Shown here: positions 60,266 to 64,000 of the stretch, piece after piece
How the letters are laid out: every line of letters begins with the position of its first letter
How positions within the stretch are numbered: position 1 is the first letter of the stretch
Assembly: GCF_017303275.1 (NCBI RefSeq)
Contig: NZ_JAFKOJ010000002.1
Span: 372,001 to 436,000 of the forward strand
Length of the DNA stretch: 64,000 nt
Origin: Bacillus sp. NTK034
Lineage (GTDB): Bacteria > Bacillota > Bacilli > Bacillales > Cytobacillaceae
Direction of reading: 5' to 3'
Translations under genes and position numbers: made by a program
The notes under the pieces: model-generated
What the model saw: only the letters and a program-made list of their open reading frames with translations
Told to the model about the DNA's origin: nothing
The model's database searches: none

Positions 60266-60490
60266 ATCCGCACCTCCTTTTCTCCTTAAATATAAGTACG
60301 TAAACAGCATGAAAATGTTTCAAAAATAATAGAATAAATGTGTTTAATAGGAAAAAGCCGTTTTTCCGTCTTCGATTTGGAAAATCGGCTGGTTATCATC
60401 GAACTATTGGCTTTGTGAAGTTAGTATGATAGTTATTTTAATGTCTGTTTGATTAAAATACAATATAGAAACATTTTCAAGGTTATTTTT

Positions 60491-61678
60491 TCACATATAA
60501 AGCGATGCAAGAAAAATGCCCAGCACTTCTTCATAAATATCATCATATTGTGACAGGGGCAGCGGATTGATGCCTCTTCCAAGTTCAATTGTGAATCCCG
60601 GTCTCCGGAACTCCTGTATGAACCAATCCTTATAACCCGCAAAACTATCAATGAATTGAACTGCCTTATACCCGCTGACACGTTCGAACTCAAGCGCGAG
60701 CACCTGTGATTCCGGCGGCTCCAATCCCTCGTATCCCCAATAAAATTCTGCTCCTTGTGTATGGAAGGCAAGCATTCGATCGAATTGATTATCTCTTGCC
60801 AGTTCCGCCATTGCGATGGCTTCTGGTTCCGTTAACGGGGCTTCCCCAAGATAATCTCTTGGTGCCGGGGCATTTTGTTCAGTTCTCTCTTTCTCAAAAT
60901 CCCATTTGGCAGGAAACTGATTATTTAAATCAACACCCCTAATATTAGCCTTCCAGCCTGAAAAATCAGTGCTTCCTCTATTTATAGCTATCACTTCTTC
61001 CGAGAGTTCTGGTGGTGGCCCATTTAAGACGAGATCTACTCCATCTGGGTTCACCATTGGAACTATGGAAAGGTCAACGGAATTATATAAAGGCATTGTA
61101 GAAATCCCTCTTATCGGCCGGACATTTGTTATGGATAAGAGAAAGCTGTTCAGCAAAGCCATTAATATAGGGGTGGTAATCCATTCGTTTGCATGAAATG
61201 ATGCATTAATTTGCACTTTCTTATTCCCTTTTCCCAGGCGTATCTCCTGAATTGGCTTCCCAAGGACACTTCGGCCAATTGTATTTACCTTTATAAATGG
61301 ATAAATATCTGACAGCATGGAAATATCAGCTGTTAAAGCTTTATAGTCATAATTTCTCCTGCCTGATACAATTGGAGATATTACCCTCCTTGGCAGCTTT
61401 ATGGCTCCACCTGTGGCCAGACTGGTGGGATTAAGGGATTGATTCACCAGGAGAACAGCATCTACAGAAAGGTTTCGGGAAGAACTCAGCTTCCAAAAGG
61501 TGTCTCCTGGTCTAACCGTATAATTTTGCAATGTAAAGCCGGGAATATTAATTTCCTGGCCTATCTGCAGCGATGCAGGATTAACACCGGGATTGGAATC
61601 AGCAATGAGATTGACTGGCACCATAAAGAGCTGACTGTAATACCATAAGGAGTCTCCGGACCGGACTTTGACTTTCAT
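60491..61678 (-). CDS. yqgT: LysM-containing M14 carboxypeptidase (gamma-D-glutamyl-meso-diaminopimelate peptidase type)
   Basis: 395 residues from ATG 61678 (AAAGGGGGA upstream). Two LysM domains (VRSGDSLWYYSQLFMVPVN and TVRPGDTFWKLSSSRNLSV), then a zinc carboxypeptidase domain: FHANEWITTP (His and Glu ligands), LAFHTQG (third ligand) and FTIELGRG (catalytic Glu). Cuts peptidoglycan peptides. No classical signal peptide is seen. Confidence 0.92.
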   Translation of the reverse strand: MKVKVRSGDSLWYYSQLFMVPVNLIADSNPGVNPASLQIGQEINIPGFTLQNYTVRPGDTFWKLSSSRNLSVDAVLLVNQSLNPTSLATGGAIKLPRRVISPIVSGRRNYDYKALTADISMLSDIYPFIKVNTIGRSVLGKPIQEIRLGKGNKKVQINASFHANEWITTPILMALLNSFLLSITNVRPIRGISTMPLYNSVDLSIVPMVNPDGVDLVLNGPPPELSEEVIAINRGSTDFSGWKANIRGVDLNNQFPAKWDFEKERTEQNAPAPRDYLGEAPLTEPEAIAMAELARDNQFDRMLAFHTQGAEFYWGYEGLEPPESQVLALEFERVSGYKAVQFIDSFAGYKDWFIQEFRRPGFTIELGRGINPLPLSQYDDIYEEVLGIFLASLYM

Positions 61679-61813
61679 CTTTATCCCCCTTTCCATCATT
61701 TCAATTTTATGAAAAAAAGAAAAAAAAATGACTGTTTACCTGTGTAAATTTGAATTGCAGATATGAAAAAGGATTCCGCAGTGTCTAAAGACTCTCACTG
61801 TTTTGAGCAATGA

Positions 61814-61850
61814 AAAAAGCACCTGCAAGCAATCAGGTACTTTTACTCAA
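61814..61850 (-). terminator. Terminator of glcK
   Basis: On the minus strand GTACCTG pairs with CAGGTGC (one G-U pair) followed by TTTTTT. Confidence 0.8.
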
Positions 61851-61851
61851 T

Positions 61852-62814
61852 TTATTTATTTTTAGCAAGCCAGGCTGCTCCAATTACGCCGGCATCATTG
61901 CCCAAAGTCGCAATATCAATGACTGTAGAATCCCTCACTCCTGGAAACGCAAATTTAACGAAGTTTTCAATAACAGGCTTCAGCAGGACATCCCCTGCTT
62001 TAGATACTCCTCCGCCTAATACTATTTTTTCCGGATTTAAGGTATTTGCAATATTTGCCAATGCCAATCCAAGGTGCATAGCTGTTTCATTGACAACCAG
62101 AAGAGATGCTTCATCCCCATTCCTTGCCGAATCAAAAACATCTTTTGCGGTGATTAACCCATTTTCCTTATACAAATTGGAAAGAACCCCTTCTCCACCC
62201 GATTTTAGGTTTTCAAGAGCCTGCCGGACAATGCCTGTAGCTGATGCTATTGTTTCAAGGCAGCCCGTTTTTCCGCAATTGCATTGAGCTCCGTCAAAAG
62301 GAACGGAAGTAATGTGGCCAATTTCACCTGCAGCTCCGCTGACTCCCTGCACAATATCTCCGTTGGCTATTACGCCGCCGCCGACACCTGTGCCAAGTGT
62401 TACACATACAAGATCTTTAGCGCCATTTCCGGCTCCCTTCCACATTTCGCCCAGAGCCGCGCAGTTAGCATCATTATCAATGATGACTGGAAGGGATGTT
62501 TCCACTTCAAGCAAATCCTTCAGAGGGTAATTATCTTTCCATCCTAAATTAACAGTGTTATATACAACACCTGTTGCCAGATTTACAGGACCTGGAGCCC
62601 CCATGCCAATGGCGATGATTTTATCCTTGCTTAAATCCAGTTCCTCCAATTTAAGATCGATGGCTTTAGCTATATTTATCGTAATATTTTTTCCTTCTTC
62701 ACTATTGTCAGTGGGAATTTCCCATTTATGAATGATTTCCCCATAGTAGTTGATAAAAGCAAGTTTTGTAGTTGTTCCGCCTAAATCTACCCCAACCAGC
62801 CATTTTTCTGCCAA
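61852..62814 (-). CDS. glcK: ROK-family glucokinase
   Basis: 320 residues. [14 protein letters not shown] is the phosphate-binding motif, [12 protein letters not shown] holds the catalytic Asp, and [10 protein letters not shown] is the ROK zinc site. Phosphorylates free glucose for glycolysis. The start is TTG 62814 with AGGTGATGG upstream. It follows yqgQ by 19 bases, as in B. subtilis. Confidence 0.95.
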   Translation of the reverse strand: MAEKWLVGVDLGGTTTKLAFINYYGEIIHKWEIPTDNSEEGKNITINIAKAIDLKLEELDLSKDKIIAIGMGAPGPVNLATGVVYNTVNLGWKDNYPLKDLLEVETSLPVIIDNDANCAALGEMWKGAGNGAKDLVCVTLGTGVGGGVIANGDIVQGVSGAAGEIGHITSVPFDGAQCNCGKTGCLETIASATGIVRQALENLKSGGEGVLSNLYKENGLITAKDVFDSARNGDEASLLVVNETAMHLGLALANIANTLNPEKIVLGGGVSKAGDVLLKPVIENFVKFAFPGVRDSTVIDIATLGNDAGVIGAAWLAKNK

Positions 62815-62833
62815 ACTCCATCACCTTTTCTGT

Positions 62834-63034
62834 CTATTTTTTCTCTTTAAGATTCTGAATTTCAGTCCGTAAAATCAAGATGCTGCTCTGGTAATCTTTC
62901 ACATCAATAAGCTGAGAATCATATAGCTCTTTTAATTCTGCAGCCATAAGCTCCAAATCAGCTTCACGATCCCCTATGTAGATGATTGTCCCATATTTCT
63001 TAAGAAATTGCTGTATATCATAAATGGTTTTCAT
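62834..63034 (-). CDS. yqgQ: YqgQ family protein (DUF910)
   Basis: 66 residues, helical: TIYDIQQFLKKYGTIIYIGD and DLELMAAELKELYDS are the family pattern. AGAGGT precedes the ATG. Function unknown; transcribed with glcK. Confidence 0.92.
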   Translation of the reverse strand: MKTIYDIQQFLKKYGTIIYIGDREADLELMAAELKELYDSQLIDVKDYQSSILILRTEIQNLKEKK

Positions 63035-63140
63035 TCTGTACCTCTGCCCTATCGATAAGTTTATACCTCAATAAAGTATAATCTAAATTTCCAACCTTCT
63101 CAAGATGGACAAGCTCCCGCAAATAAATAAGATTCCTGGG

Positions 63141-63197
63141 CTAATCTAAAAAACCCCTTCCCGGCACAGCAGCCAGTGAGGGATTTTTTAGATTTAG
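63141..63197. terminator. Long inverted repeat terminator beside the GerA-family gene
   Basis: CTAATCTAAAAAACCCCT pairs with AGGGATTTTTTAGATTTAG, with an inner GGC/GCC stem. It can stop transcription in both directions and overlaps the stop of the germination gene. Confidence 0.8.
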
Positions 63198-64000
63198 CGA
63201 TCTGGATCTTTTGGATGCAGAAAACGCGGCCGCCTGTTCTTCAATGGTATTGGCGATCTGAGCAATACATCCCTGAATGCTCTCAAATTGAAAGGGATGA
63301 ATGGCCACAGGTATGGCACTCCAAAAGACTTCATTCTTGCCAGCATGATTATCAGCAGCATGATGCCAGCTACATATCCATAAGTATGGAAAATACTTGT
63401 TGCAATCAGCAAGGCAATTCTTATCAGCCTGTTGGCCAGGCTCATTTCATAGCTTGGTGTTGAAAATGTTCCAATTGCTGCTATTGCTAAATAAAGAATT
63501 ACTTCATTAATGAACAATCCAACTTCAACAGCTACCTGTCCAATCATCAGTGCAGCTACCAGTCCGAGTGCAGTGGCCAGCGCGGATGGAGTATGGATCG
63601 CGGCCATCCTCAGCATATCCAAACCGAGCTCTATCATAAGGAACTGAATGACTAATGGCAGCTGTCCTGTTTCATTCGGCCCGATATATGATAATGCATC
63701 AGGCAGCAGCTGTGGCTGTATTGCAAATAAGTACCATAAAGGCAAAAGAAAAATGGAGGCCCAGACAGCCAAAAATCGGACAAATCGCAAATATGCACCT
63801 ACAAGGGGCTTATTACGGTATTCCTCAGCATGCTGCAGGTGATGCCAGAAGGTTGTCGGTGTTATGATCACACTGGGCGAACCATCGACGATAATGCATA
63901 CATGCCCTTCATAAAGATGGGTTGCTGCTGTATCAGGCCTTTCGGTATACCTTACCATCGGGTAGGGATTCCAATGCCGGCCGGAAATGAATTCCTCTAT
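63194..64000 (-). CDS. GerA/SpoVAF-family spore germination membrane protein, 5' end outside window
   Basis: The last 268 residues of a polytopic GerA-type protein; the frame is open to the window edge (IEEFISGRHWNPYPMVRYTERPD-like start, shown here only in part). WNPYPMVRYTERPDTAATHL, VCIIVDGSPSV and LPLVIQFLMIELGLDMLR are family hallmarks, and there are about five transmembrane segments. It shows that the organism makes spores. SpoVAF versus another A subunit cannot be decided from this part. Confidence 0.88.
   Translation of the reverse strand: MEEFISGRHWNPYPMVRYTERPDTAATHLYEGHVCIIVDGSPSVIITPTTFWHHLQHAEEYRNKPLVGAYLRFVRFLAVWASIFLLPLWYLFAIQPQLLPDALSYIGPNETGQLPLVIQFLMIELGLDMLRMAAIHTPSALATALGLVAALMIGQVAVEVGLFINEVILYLAIAAIGTFSTPSYEMSLANRLIRIALLIATSIFHTYGYVAGIMLLIIMLARMKSFGVPYLWPFIPFNLRAFRDVLLRSPIPLKNRRPRFLHPKDPDR

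Overview
The window is chromosomal DNA of an endospore-forming member of the Bacillaceae (Bacillus sensu lato, Cytobacillus/Mesobacillus-like) carrying one 38.3 kb prophage. The host flanks keep the gene order of the Bacillus subtilis yqg-yqh-com region: lipM, yqhL, gcvPB-gcvPA-gcvT behind a tandem glycine riboswitch, yqhH-yqhG, yqzE, aroK, comGG-comGA, tRNA-Gln, mgsR, yqgY, yqgX, yqgW, yqgV, yqgU, yqgT, glcK and yqgQ. Spore-germination and competence genes fit this assignment. The left edge holds most of a class II (B12-dependent) ribonucleotide reductase gene with two upstream NrdR boxes.

The main event is a prophage inserted in comGA, the competence pseudopilus ATPase gene. The 5' part of comGA (to His233) lies at 53201-53898 and the 3' part at 14523-14897. 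The junctions share a CA dinucleotide (TG on the + strand). Joining the host halves there gives an uninterrupted 356-codon comGA. Joining the phage halves gives a 48 bp imperfect palindrome, as expected for attP of a large serine recombinase, and such a recombinase (483 aa) ends 6 bp before attR. The element therefore looks able to excise precisely and restore competence, like the Listeria comK prophage switch.

Phage layout, from attR leftwards: serine integrase and a tiny gene behind a LexA-type box; a repressor with a divergent Cro-like gene and repeated operators; a leftward early region of many small genes with ERF annealase; ribbon-helix-helix regulators around two divergent promoters; replication initiator, DnaC-like loader, SSB, sigma-like factor, MazG-like, RuvC-like and ArpU-like proteins; a terminator; then the late operon (phosphoesterase, TerS, TerL, portal, scaffold, coat, adaptor, tail and ejection proteins, holin, amidase). 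No tape measure, tail tube or sheath gene was recognised. The order portal-scaffold-coat-adaptor-stabiliser-ejection proteins resembles short-tailed P22-like phages. A small accessory block (FtsK-like ATPase, replication-relaxation protein, XRE regulator) lies against attL.

Within the late operon a virion gene, probably the gp10-like DNA-stabilisation/tail protein, is split in two. The pieces are separated by a cassette of a beta-helix tailspike and a Wzy-like polysaccharide polymerase, suggesting a receptor-recognition plus surface-conversion module. To the right of the phage, mgsR carries a single-base frameshift. The remaining host genes look ordinary and intact.
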